From Symbiodinium natans (lineage: Eukaryota > Sar > Dinophyceae > Suessiales > Symbiodiniaceae), in NCBI GenBank assembly GCA_905221605.1, contig CAJNDS010000302.1, positions 120,001 through 175,558 of the forward strand: DNA of 55,558 nt, read 5' to 3'. Of this stretch, positions 1-11,400 are shown piece after piece (position 1 is the first letter of the stretch; every line of letters starts with the position of its first letter). Below the pieces are notes generated by a model. That model had not been told where the DNA came from, searched no databases, and worked only from the letters and a program-made list of their open reading frames with translations. Position numbers and translations under genes: made by a program.

Positions 1-1989
1 TTTCGTTTGAGGTGAACTCGTCCTAGCTTGCATAAACTATCAAGGACAAGAAAAAGACTATGACAGAGAGTCCAAAAGGGCCCAGAAATTTGGATCTATC
101 CTGGCTCTGCGGACTTTGTCTTTGAGGAGCACGGGTGCGCAAAACCATGACTCATATCTAAGGATTAGACTATTTGGGGTATGTTACGGGTGCCCCTATT
201 TGGGGAAATGCCCATATGTAGCTGCTTGCGAACTGTCTTCGCCGGCTTCAACACACTACGTGTTGCTTACATGCGGATGGCCCGAGAGCGACCAGGGGCG
301 GGAGCATGGAGTGCTGGCTGAAAAACACCCACAAAACCTCCAAAAACCCTAAACCCTTTTGACTACTTAAAAACTCTAAACCCTTTTTTGAAGCATGGAC
401 TGAGGTCGGCGCCAGCACACTCTCAAACCCTCAACCCCAGCATTCTCGTCTCCTCTGCCAGGATGTCCCGAGCCATCTCACAGAGTTGCTTCACCTCGAT
501 CTCGGACAGGTGCTTGCAGTCCATGAGCTGCTCCTTAGGGTGTTGGGCTTATGGTGTTTTTTGTTTCGCTCGGTAGAGGGTTTAGGTTCAGGGTTTCGAC
601 TCTCGCACTCGCTGAAGAAGGCAAGGATTCTGTTCGGGTTGGGTTGTTTGTTCAGCTCTGATCTGAACGATCTGACCCTCAATGACCGACTTGGTTCAGG
701 GTTCCCTTAGGGGTGCTGAATCTGGTTTCGGTTTGAGCCGGGATGTCCGGAACCAGGTTGCCCCGTGCCCTTTTTCTGCTTAAAGGGGCTTAGGAGGGAC
801 CTAACTCCCCCCCCCCCCCCCCCCCCAAAAAAAAAAAGGGGACAACGGGCACTGCTGGGCATCGGAGCGAAAAATCTTGACTACGAGACACCTCACGCGC
901 AAGCCCCTGTAATCTCTGTATCTCTATACCAAGCTTTAAAAACAAAACAGCCAAGGCTCGATACATCTGTCAATATCCAGTTTTCGAGGGCTGGTGGGCC
1001 CCAGGTGGGGCCCCAAATTTGTCTTGTCGGCCATGAGGGCACCCTTCAGGGTCTTCCCCACCCCCCTACGGCCTCAGGACCTCCCAAAGAGAGCCCTGCT
1101 TTTCTGAGCCAAACAGCCACATGGCAAGCGGTTCTCCATACCCCCCCCTTTTGGGGCCATAGTGAACATAGCGCAAGTCTTCCTGATATTTTCTTGGGAG
1201 TGAGTGACATCAAACAACATCAGGTAAAATTCTTTAGCTCTGCTGACTCTGCCGTCAGATGGGATTCCTTAAGCAGCCAAAAAGGGACACTACTTGCAAG
1301 ACAAGAAAATCTTCACCTAACCCTAAACCCGAGAAGTTCAAGCTTTCAACTCTACAGGCCTGTTGTACCTGTTCCCCCAAAATCCTCTCGCTTGCCTCCG
1401 CTCGAGGTCACGGAGCTGGTTCGCCAACTCTTGGCTTGACCTGCGAACCCTAAACCTTGTGAGCAACGTACCTGAGGCTCGCGGCACACCAGCAACTTCC
1501 CTTGAGGGAGAGCCAGAAATCACGCAAGCTCACAGAAAATATCAGCATAAGAAGGCACACGCGAAGTAGAAAAGGAAAGTTGGCCCTCAACACTAAACCC
1601 TAAACCTAACCCTTCTTGCAAAGGTTAGAGCTTTGCCTTATCCTGCTAACAACGGACTGAGGCAAATGCCGGGCTTGGGCTTACCCAAAGCCTTGAACAT
1701 GCTCAACCCTGTCTTTGTACGGTTGGGTTGCATGAGGTCCAAAACCCTACACCCTTGATTCCCAAGACGAACACTCCAGACAACATGAACGTCATTCCAA
1801 AAAAACCAAAGCCAAGTGGAAGATCTTTTGGGGTCCCTCCTGAAAGGATGCCACCATCTACGCCTGATTCGGTTCTCAACAGCTCGAAATCAGGCCTTGA
1901 AGAGACTCTGGAGTTGAGATAAGGACGGAACGGCCACACGCTCCGGTCGAGATCATGGGAAGCTATGGAAAGTCAACGGACAAATGACT

Positions 1990-2023
<34 letters not shown>

Positions 2024-2430
2024 GTGTATAAATCAAGGAATAATATGTATGTATGTGTGTATCTTCATAAAAAGTTAGTAATACACTAGTGTGTGTATAT
2101 ACATACATGTGTGCACCTACTCTTGGCCCCCGGGCTTGGTCGAAACTTCGCCGGCCGCCTCGCGCAAGGAGCTGCTTTGGTTGACGCCGCGCAGTGTATG
2201 GATATTTCGGGCCTACAGGCTTTTAGGGCTTAGGGCTTAGGGCTTACAGGGTTTAGGGTTGAGGGCTTAGGCTTTAGGGTTTAGGGCTTAGGGCTTAGGG
2301 TTTAGAGGGCTTCGGGCTTATAGTTTGCATGGCTTCCACTGAGGGTCTGTAGCTTCCGGGGCTTAGGGTTTGTGGGGCTTCTGGGCGTCTAGGGTTTAGA
2401 GCGTTTAGGGTTTACAGGGTTGAGGGTTAT
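1..2430. repeat. Repeat-rich flank with degenerate telomere-like tracts
   Basis: No supportable gene is seen here. Scattered CCCTAAA/TTTAGGG-like words occur at about 345-390, 1318-1330 and 1590-1612. A poly-C run (about 807-826) is followed by poly-A. A (CA)n/(TA)n microsatellite lies at about 1989-2024. A degenerate tract of TTTAGGG and GGGCTTA words spans about 2216-2427 and directly abuts the retrotransposon. Open frames in this block cross homopolymers and telomeric words, and they have the composition of chance ORFs. Confidence 0.7.
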
Positions 2431-2543
2431 TGTTACCAGCGGAAAGCCCTAAACTCAACAAGTACAGTGCAACGCACCTTTTGTCTTGAGCCAATGAAGT
2501 AGCGTAAATACGGTAATACAGCTGATATCTTGAAGTATCGACA
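2431..2543 (-). repeat. 3' LTR (113 bp)
   Basis: Identical copy of the 5' LTR. It is bordered inside the element by a run of six C on plus (six G on the coding strand), and outside by degenerate telomere-like sequence. Confidence 0.92.
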
Positions 2544-2553
2544 CCCCCCGCGC
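2544..2553 (-). other. Polypurine tract
   Basis: Six G in a row, preceded by GCGC on the coding strand, directly abut the 3' LTR. This is the expected place for the second-strand primer of an LTR element. Confidence 0.6.
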
Positions 2554-2797
2554 ATCTTAGAGCAACGGAGAGGCGACACATCAGCTGTTTGCGACGCTAC
2601 TTTGATTCAAACAAATGATTTTGGCACCATCGACCAACAACTCGCTGCCAAACGACCCGGCAGGGTGTTGGTGCTTGCCCCACAGAGCTTAGCTCCGCGG
2701 CCCTGAAAGAAATGCTGACTAAAGTGGAAAAGGTAGCCAGCCCGTCAGAGCGGCGAAAACCAAGCCGTCAGGCCGGTGCGATGCAAAAGGAAGGAAA
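2554..2797 (-). other. Retroelement 3' untranslated region
   Basis: About 245 bp lie between the second-frame stop and the polypurine tract. No ORF or structure stands out. Confidence 0.6.
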
Positions 2798-5422
2798 CTA
2801 GTAATCGCGCTTCCAAGCATCGGTGGCGTAGTCCCATCGCCAGTTGTGCCAGCCACGAAGGTAGGACTTCACGTGGTCGGGGCCCATGATCTGGAACGTG
2901 TCCACGGTGCCATGAACGGGGATCGCGTAGAGAGCATTATCCACCGACATGCCCGGGATGTCCAGGGCTCTCATGACCGCCCACATATATCCAACCCATG
3001 TGGGCCAATTGACGTCCCGGTCTCGGGCGTGATCAATGTCGGTTCCACCGATCACTTGGCCCCACGAGACGACTCGGCCAAGAGTCTCGTAGATGATCTG
3101 CATGCCACGATTCATGGCGACCTGCTCTCTCGTCGGAGGAGTGGCAGGCTCGACCACCATTGGTCGTGGAGCAGCCTCAGTGTCTATCGGCGCGGGAGCC
3201 GTCGCTTTCGCGGGGCGGGATAAGCCCGTTGGGGCCGCCGCTTCCGCGTGGCGAGACTGTCCAGGGGACACAACCCTTTGCCTTGCGGCAGGGCGTTCCT
3301 CGGCGAATGGCCGATCATTTGCCATCGCGTCCCAGTCCGCGTCCGAGATGTAGGAACTCGGGAGCTGAGGAGGTCGCGGCTTGGACTTGACGGCAGTGCT
3401 TGGCGGTCTGGCAACGGGTGACGATGACCTTGTCAATGGTGCCGGCGGAGGTGGCCTCTTCGATGTCAACTGCATCACGGGGGGCGCCTTGACCTGCAGT
3501 GGAGCCTTCGGAGGAGGAGGCGTCGCGTCAGCCGGGGGCGACTTCCACGGCGACTGCCTGTCCCTTGATCTGCTCTCTGCGAGGCGACCCTCCCGGGTGC
3601 CGGGAGTGTTAGACCTTCCTCTGGAGGATTGCGGCTGTTGCACCCATGGTGGCGTGCGATCACTGGGCGCCGACGATGCTCTGTCCCTCCTCAGCCGATC
3701 AACCCGATCTTGGATCGTGGACCTGATGTTCCGCGTCCTGAAACGGGTGAACTGGAGGAGCTGTGCCAGCTGACGATCTCCCAGAGAACTGAACCCTTCC
3801 GGGACGTGGATATCCTGCGTCATCTGCAGCGGTGGGGCCACTTCGCCCCTTTTGGCTGAGTGAGGGAGGTCACGCCGGATGAGATTGATGAGCTCTCCGA
3901 GGATGCCGGCCATAGTCCTACCGTTTGGATACCATCGTTCACCTGGGGTGTTGGTCATCAGGTAGAAGCGGTCGGTTGTCGTCCTGTGCACGGCAAACAT
4001 GATGACGGCCATCTCGAGCACGGTGTAAAACCGGTCCTGGAAAGAGATGAAACAATCCGTCAGGATGTTGACGTAATCGTCGTCGCTGCACCAAATGTAG
4101 GCGAGCCGCCCGTCGACGTTGTGGTAGGCGTCGGTGCCTTCGGCATACTTGCCTCCTGCCATCCCAGGGTTCGGGAGCCGAATGTCGGCGAACCTCGTGA
4201 TCTGATTGAGGCTCGTGAAGCTGAACCCCTGGGAGATCCAGTTGAAGGCATCCATGGGCGACTCCGCCAGGATCGCGCCGAGGGTGATATCACCTCCTGT
4301 GCGCTCCTTGGCACGGCTGAGCGACTTGTTGATCTTCGCCTTTAAGGTCGCTCCTGAGCTGGACTTGCGACGGTCCACTGTCGTGTCATCGACGCGGCGA
4401 GGATTCCGATGATCTCGGTTGGAGTTCAGGCCAATGGAAGGCTGAATCTCAAAGATGTTCATCGGCCTACCCCTCCGGGTGGCGTCATCGCGGGCCTCAA
4501 AGGGCTGTGCCATTTTCGCCAGGTCCGTGGGCAAGGTCAATCGCTCTTCACATTTGAGACACTTTGTGAGTCCGTCGATCAGGTCGTTGCAACCGCAGAA
4601 AGGACAGTTGAAGTTGGGGAACGCAACGCACTGTTGGTGTCTGAAGAACCTTGGGTCTCCTCGAAGCTTTCGATCCACCGTAAGTGCAGTCTGCGTGGGC
4701 AGCACAAGTGCCCGCATGCCCCAACAGGCGTTGTGAAGCGCAGGGTAAAGAGGATGCCCTTCCGGGATCCGAACCGGCTGACCACCATAGTCCCAATTTG
4801 GTTCGTAGTGGAGCTGGAACGGGGTGTAGGCATCGGCTGCGAGAGGGGCCCACTCAGTGAAGTTTTCCTCTGGTGGAATCTTCAGGTAGTCCAAGAAGCT
4901 GGTGGCCGCGCCGTCTGACATGCAGCGATAGGGATCATTGTCAAAGACGGGCAACACATTCCTGTGTGCGGCGAACTCCTTCACAGCCTTGTCGATGCGA
5001 AGACGAGCATGCTCGTACGCCCTGTTGATCCAGATCGGCTCATTCGAGGATCTCCTATAGGCGTAGACGAGGTAGCGGTTGGACAGCCAATCTGGGGTTT
5101 GCACCGCGCCAGCAGCTGTCTCAAAGATCCGAACCCCGTCCAGCGCCGCCATTTGGAGGTCGACCACGAACTCGATCTCGGCGTCAGGCCTCACGCCCTC
5201 CATGCAGTCACGTTCCCATGCTGGCTTCTGTGACATCATGGCGTAAAATCTGCGACGACTCCCGTCTCGCGACATTCCTCCTGGGATGATACCGCTCTCG
5301 ACGATGCTCCTGAAGTGACGAAGTAGGTGGAGTGATACCCCATCTTTGGCATCGTTTGGAACGTGCTGTGCGTGAAGCCAGCCTCTCCAACAGGAGGGTA
5401 TTCGCGTAGACTGGGTCTCCAC
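2798..5422 (-). CDS. Second frame: C-terminal half of Tpt1/KptA domain plus zinc ribbon and Pro-rich tail
   Basis: This 874-codon frame overlaps the end of gag-pol in the -1 frame. Homology-like sequence begins only at about residue 35 (position 5320), where the motif SIVESGI-PGG continues the Tpt1/KptA fold that the upstream frame abandons. It is therefore read as the continuation of the polyprotein, not an independent start at the ATG at 5422. After the Tpt1 part (to about residue 135) come a CxxC...CxxC zinc-ribbon-like site near residues 273-295, a long uncharacterised region, a Pro/Ser/Arg-rich disordered stretch (about 590-740) and a Trp-rich C-terminus. No slippery heptamer is evident at the junction. 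The shift may be a mutation, a sequencing error or an unrecognised recoding site, but the frame stays open for 2.5 kb. Confidence 0.75.
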   Translation of the reverse strand: METQSTRIPSCWRGWLHAQHVPNDAKDGVSLHLLRHFRSIVESGIIPGGMSRDGSRRRFYAMMSQKPAWERDCMEGVRPDAEIEFVVDLQMAALDGVRIFETAAGAVQTPDWLSNRYLVYAYRRSSNEPIWINRAYEHARLRIDKAVKEFAAHRNVLPVFDNDPYRCMSDGAATSFLDYLKIPPEENFTEWAPLAADAYTPFQLHYEPNWDYGGQPVRIPEGHPLYPALHNACWGMRALVLPTQTALTVDRKLRGDPRFFRHQQCVAFPNFNCPFCGCNDLIDGLTKCLKCEERLTLPTDLAKMAQPFEARDDATRRGRPMNIFEIQPSIGLNSNRDHRNPRRVDDTTVDRRKSSSGATLKAKINKSLSRAKERTGGDITLGAILAESPMDAFNWISQGFSFTSLNQITRFADIRLPNPGMAGGKYAEGTDAYHNVDGRLAYIWCSDDDYVNILTDCFISFQDRFYTVLEMAVIMFAVHRTTTDRFYLMTNTPGERWYPNGRTMAGILGELINLIRRDLPHSAKRGEVAPPLQMTQDIHVPEGFSSLGDRQLAQLLQFTRFRTRNIRSTIQDRVDRLRRDRASSAPSDRTPPWVQQPQSSRGRSNTPGTREGRLAESRSRDRQSPWKSPPADATPPPPKAPLQVKAPPVMQLTSKRPPPPAPLTRSSSPVARPPSTAVKSKPRPPQLPSSYISDADWDAMANDRPFAEERPAARQRVVSPGQSRHAEAAAPTGLSRPAKATAPAPIDTEAAPRPMVVEPATPPTREQVAMNRGMQIIYETLGRVVSWGQVIGGTDIDHARDRDVNWPTWVGYMWAVMRALDIPGMSVDNALYAIPVHGTVDTFQIMGPDHVKSYLRGWHNWRWDYATDAWKRDY

Positions 5423-8400
5423 CCGTCGACCAGATGGAAGGATCTGCGATTCACAAGCATGGGGTCAGAGTTCTCGGTCATGAGCGCCCCGCTGTGGCCT
5501 TGAATTGCACGGCATCGCAAAATCCTCCCTCCCGGGTGGATGAGAAACTCGAAGCGTTCCTTCTCAGACGACTCGCATACCTGGAAGATCTGCTCCATAC
5601 GGAGCCCATTCCAAATCTGCCCCAATGCCTCGAAGAATGCCGGGAAAGATGTTGTTCCATTTCCATCGAACTCAAGATGGGGTGCGTGGGCGCACTTCTT
5701 GGAGAAGCCGCGGAGCAGCCATGTCATCTTCCGGCTCAACGTCTCAAGGGCATTGGGAGAGAGGTAGCGCCTGATCTGAATGACCGGCATCTCGCTACCG
5801 ACGCACCAGTATGCTGCTGACTCATCGATGGTAGGACCATCCCTTCCGGGAGGTGCACGCGCAGGCATTGCCTTGGGCGGCGCAGCTCGGGAAGGAGCAG
5901 GCAAGACCTTGTTCCCCAGGTCGGTGACGTCTTCGCTGAGATCGATGAGGGTCTTATCCTGGCGAACCCTCTCTCTGGTCTGATGCAAGATCTCTTCCAC
6001 GGAGGAATCCGGCTCGTTGATGGGGAGGAGCGGTTCACACGCAATGTCCGGATCGTCAGGATCATTGATGACAATGGTGTCGATGCCGCGCTCCTTCTCA
6101 ATCTCGACGGCTTGCTCGTCATCGAGCTGGCCTTCAACCGAGTCGAGCGCCTCCATCAACCTCCTCACACGGGGGTTGTTCGCGTCGAAGAGGATCACCT
6201 CGTCGTCATCGCCGCCAGACCCGTCAGGGTTGAGGTAAGCCCGGTCGTCCTCGGTGATAGGGACAGCACCCATGTCTGGGTGGTCTTCGTCCGAGGGGTT
6301 TGTAGCCTTCCGGACAACGTTCTGGGCGACAATGATCTCCTCGCTTTGATCTCTCGACGTAGGCGCCCGCCACGCGAAGTCCTCAATCCTTGGCCTCACC
6401 ATGTCGGTGCACGGCGGGACCGTGAGGGACATTTCCGGCTGCGCCAAATGGAAGTGATTGTTGAAGATCTGGCTTCGCTGATTTGCAAGGAAGTCCTCCC
6501 GCATCATGAAGATCTGCCGACCCGTCAGGGTGGTGGAGACAAGCGCTCGCCACCAATCCGTGGCAGCTTGAAAGTTGTCTTGCGTGGCAACCATGTGATA
6601 TTTGTCGTAACGAACCGTGCCATAAAGAAGCGCGTAAGGGTCGACGACCCTCACGCCGTTTGCGACGAGGTAGTCGGTGTGCTTCTTCATCTCCCTGTCG
6701 TACTCCCAATCCAGCCCGTAGGCCTGGGCGACAGTGCCAGCGACAACGGTCAACGACCTGACACACTCATGTCCAGCCAACGCAACAACCTTCCGGAGTG
6801 CGGTTTCCACCTTGGCCAACTGTTTGACGGGCCAGTGCTCCGCTCTGCGGATTTGCTCTTCGGTCTGTTTGATCCAGGGCGACACAAGGTGCCACGTGTA
6901 GCCCTGGTACCCATACGGGCCATGGACGTCGTTCCCCGCCCAACTGATGAAAATATCCAACCCGTCAGGGTGGTGGATCCTCAAGAAATCCTCCACGATC
7001 TGGGTGAGGAGAGTGAGGTCCTTGCCCCATTCCATCATGACGTTGACTTCCGTCACGCGAGGGTCATGCGACAGAACATCCCGAAGGGGACCCTGGAATG
7101 TCATCTTGTTGCTCGCACGACCGCCCTTGTGCGTGCACAAGGCGAGAGAGGAGTCGCCGATGATGAGAACTTGGGATTTCATCGGTGGCGGTGGCGGAAT
7201 GCGTTCAAAAGCCGGGGTATAGAAACCCCCCAGAAGCTGTACCACGTCCGTGTGGAGGGGTCGGTCAGAAAGGCCGTGCTCCATCTCGGTGACGCGGTAG
7301 CACAAATCATATGGCTTTGAGACGTCAAACGCACTCTGAGCCCTTGGCCCCCATCCCACGACAGCCATGTCGAAGATGAGGTCGAGCATAGTTTGCGTCC
7401 ATCCCGCCAGGGAGGAGTCATGCACCGTTTTGGACGGCACGTCGTCAGTGCTGTAGGCCCTGACGCCGTAGATCCGGTACCACATCTCATAGATTGTGGT
7501 CCACGGCACACTTGGATACCCCTTCCGGAGATCGAGCCACTGTTGCACAGGGATGACACGAAGAAACAAGTCATCGGGACTGTCAGCCTCCGTGGGCTCC
7601 CGGAAATTGCGCACTGCGTCATTCCACCACGCTGGTGATGAAAGTCCAGCCAAGGCGTCAGCCAGGCGATCCGCATCGGTAGCGGCGGCCGACATTTCTT
7701 GGAGGCGAGCAGCACGCTCCTCTGCGCTGAGAATCTCAACTGCACGAGATGCCATTCCTTCAGAAAGGTAAGGAGGAGATTCGAGGCGAGGATTGCTGGG
7801 GAGCTTGATTGCTGGAGCGGCTACGTATGTGCAAGGAGTCCTGCTCATGTTTTCCTGAAACGCCTTGTGAATTAGATCAACCATGCGCAAGCAGTACTCT
7901 TCAGAGCTGCGATTACACTTGCCATGCACGTGCCCTCCAGTGCAACACTTGTCACGGAATGCAACATACAAGGAATCCAAGGTAGTAGCAATAGTCCATG
8001 GTTTCTTGACGGATTCACCCTTTTCGTTGCGAAGACCGAAACGACAACAGTCGAAGTGGGCCTTCCGAATGGGTTTCCCCTCGATCCATTTGACAATCCT
8101 AGTCCATTTCCAATACTCGCAGTCCTTTGGCCATTCAATGGCATAGTCGACTAGTAGTCGATCGAGGCCATGGGACAGGTCGACAAATGATGCCCAAAGC
8201 TTGGTGAATTTCCTCCGGGCCTCGAAGACGGCGCTTCGGTTCTTGTCGACGGCAAGATTAAGGCGAGCCCATTGCGAACCCCCCGTACAAGGAAGACTAG
8301 CCCAAACGAGGATACGAAGACCGTCCTTGTGGGCCTCCTTTGCGATGGACAGAACTTCCCGTCGGGTTTTGGGATCGTTCAGGTTCATAGACTCAGTAAT

Positions 8401-11400
8401 GCGAACGACCTTGCAGTCCTTATATTTGTTAATAGCAAGATTACCAATTAGTGAGTCGTCACCGCAACACACTTCAATGATCAACCGCTTGTGCAAAGGA
8501 GGAGACCTCTGCGTCAGCAGGGTGGATCCAGGAGTGGTGGCGGCCGCGCCAGATTTCCTCACATCAAGCTTGAGGGGAGATATGGCCATAAGTGCAAGAG
8601 CACGGGACCACTTCTCAGCATTGGTGAATGGCTTAGTGAGGATATCGGCTGCTTGCAACAATGTACTGATGTACGCAATGTCATAGTGCTTTCTTCTAAA
8701 CTGTTCAGAAATCCATCCCAAGTTAATCCTCTGCGTTTTGTCAGCATGACGAAAGGCTGGCGACTTACCTGACTCAAGGATTCTGATGGTGGCTTGGTTG
8801 TCCTCAAGCACGACAGGCTGAATGGAATGTGGAACCGTAACCACAAGTCCTATGTCCTTATCTGAACCCTTGGGCGCAAGCTCTTCCGAGGACCGACCCC
8901 CCGTATTCCTGATGCCTTCAATCTCGCGGTGCATGAAAGCCTCCGCGTCAGTGTGGCGTCTGTAGTCCATTGTGGACCTGCGATAGACGATTACACACGC
9001 TTCGGCTTTAGGATCAACGGGTCTATCCCTTCTCTTAAGTTCTTCCCAGGCAACAGCTTCCTCAACTTGAACCCAAGTACCCTTTAACCTAACCCAAACG
9101 TCACGCAGTGGATGAGTGTTCATCTCAACTGGTTCAGGCAGGGATGAAAGGTTGGTGAGCAGTTCGACCACTCTACCATCAATGAGGTGCGAAGTGCCCA
9201 GGTGAGTAACTCCTTGGATAAGGGAATCCGGGTGGTTAGAGAGGAGTTTATTGGGAACATCACCCTTCCGGGGAGTGTGCTTAGGTTTTGTGCTGCTATC
9301 CCCCCCCGCATTCTGAAGCACGCTCCAAAGCGCGGAAGAAGGAAGACCTAATGCACGCAACGAAACATTTGCACACACTACCTCGGCCTCAGTGGAACTA
9401 AGGGCAATGCTGGTCTGCTTCTTACTGAAAGCTGCAAGGGGGAAGTACGTATTAGGACCAACCAAAGCAAGGAAGCCTCCTGAGGTGCTTTTGCTATCAT
9501 GCTCACCTGCGTGGTCACTGTCAGCAAACAGCCACAGCTTGCAAGTGCTAATGTCGTCACCTATGAAACCGCGCATGCGGTACTCCAATGTAGACGCGAC
9601 ATAGCACATTAAGCGGTGCAAGGCTTTATCGCACTCAACAGACCACTTGGTGACTCGACTGGCTAATCCCTGAACTGCGCGCAGCAGATCGTACCTTGCC
9701 ATCCTTGCTGCGAACAACAGCTTCATGAGAATGCGGCTTGCTATGGGAGCAAGCTGTCCGCGAGGTTCGGCCTCGGTGCCAACCGGGCGAGCGATCTTGT
9801 CGTCATGGAAGGGCGTAGCAACCTTTCGCAGGTGTTGGAATTGTGGGCCTGCGAGCTTCTTGTACTTATCAATGGCTTGCTGTAAAAAGGAACTCATGTC
9901 GTACACGACTTCCTTAACACCCTTAGTCATGCAACCCTTGTTGTCGCTCAGTTGGTTGACATCGAAGAATGCTTTCTTCCTCGCTTCTTTCTTAGCTTCA
10001 TTCTTGTCCCTGATCTTCTTAACTGCAGCAAGAGCTGACGCGTGATCGTGCTTATCCGAAAGAAGATAGGTAGCACCAACCCATAATTTAGACCTCTTAC
10101 CCCGACCGGAAGGATGATCCCATGATTGCTCGATAAGCTCATCATCATCAATGGACCTCACTTCCGTGAGTCGGTGTTGACCAACGGCACAAAGCTTGGC
10201 TTCAGAGGCCGGCAAGGCATAGAGTGCACGTCTGGGCTGAACATGGTGACGCACCAAGACACCTTCTTCGGGATGGAATTCAGTGTAGTCCTCACGCACG
10301 ACTGCAGCGGCAGTCTCCTTGGCAGCAGGATCACGGACGTTCTTGTCAAAGACGTGGGCAAAAGGATGATCAGAATGCTTAAGGTTTGCGCTCTTAGAGA
10401 TGTGCTCGCAACCCAAGTAACGACCTATGGGAGAGGGAGAGTCCATGTCAATTTTCGAACTGATCAGCTCCCACCCCTTTTGCATGTTGGCTTTAGGTCC
10501 GGCCATCTTAAAGTCATCTACATAGACTGCAAGCAGAAGACGAAGCTGGGGGTGGAAGAAAACTGAAGGCCATGCAGCCGGGAACACAAGCTGAAACCCG
10601 ACCTCGCCTAACATCTTTTCACAGTGTAACTCCCAAAAACCCCCGCTGTCAGGATGACCGTAGAGTGCCAGCGTCAGCCGCACGACAGGATCTTTGTACT
10701 TTCCCTTCCACGCTGGAGGCCATCGATCAGGCGGCAGCCTGACCCAGGTTTCTTTTCCCTTGAGCGTGGTTTGGGTGTACGCTTGTTTGCCGTCGGCCTG
10801 CTGACAGTCATTGCCTGGTGCATGCCCATAGGCATCAAGTGCCTTCCCAGCCTCCATCGTGGCAGGACTGGATCCGAGCTCACTGAAAAGAGCCTGATCA
10901 CTATTCTCATCTTTGACGTTGTTCCCTTGGAACACAGTTCGACCCTTGAATTTTCGTTGTGGGTCGCCTTTGGGAAGCTCACTTCCCTTTTCTACGCAGA
11001 TCTCAAAAACTTTTCCAACATGAACCTTTTTCCCCTTTTTGATGGCTTCATCACTGACGTCTTTCCACTCCCGAACAGATCCCATATCCCAGGCTTTCTT
11101 AACCATTAATTTGTTCCATTCAACATCAAGGGCAGCCTGGGCCTTCGGGTCCTCGAGGATTTCTCTGCGACCAACAGGCCTTGCGACAAGAGCAAAAAGC
11201 TCTCGTACCTCGTCCTCTGAGACAGGAAGGTTGCTGGAAATCTTTTCACGATGCTCGGGCTCATGAGGTACAGTAGGCATGGCAGGGAATGCATCCTTAC
11301 CATCTCCGTCAGGAGCGGGACTGTGGATTCTACCCAAGATGAACTCAGTCTTGCCGATCCACTTGAAACTAGTTTTTTTGTTCCGCTTCCTAACATTCTT

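Noticed and set aside
765-1439. 224-codon frame on plus with a Pro run
   Set aside because: The Pro and Lys runs come from poly-C and poly-A homopolymers, and the rest has no coding character.
2425-2430. Target-site duplication GTTAT for the retrotransposon
   Set aside because: The right flank reads AGGGC, so no perfect duplication exists at the TG...CA boundaries.
5310-5345. Programmed -1 frameshift signal
   Set aside because: No XXXYYYZ heptamer in the upstream frame and no obvious pseudoknot; kept only as an open question.
5983-7320. 445-codon plus-strand frame inside the retrotransposon
   Set aside because: It is antisense to the SGNH hydrolase region; its open state follows from codon bias of the sense frame.
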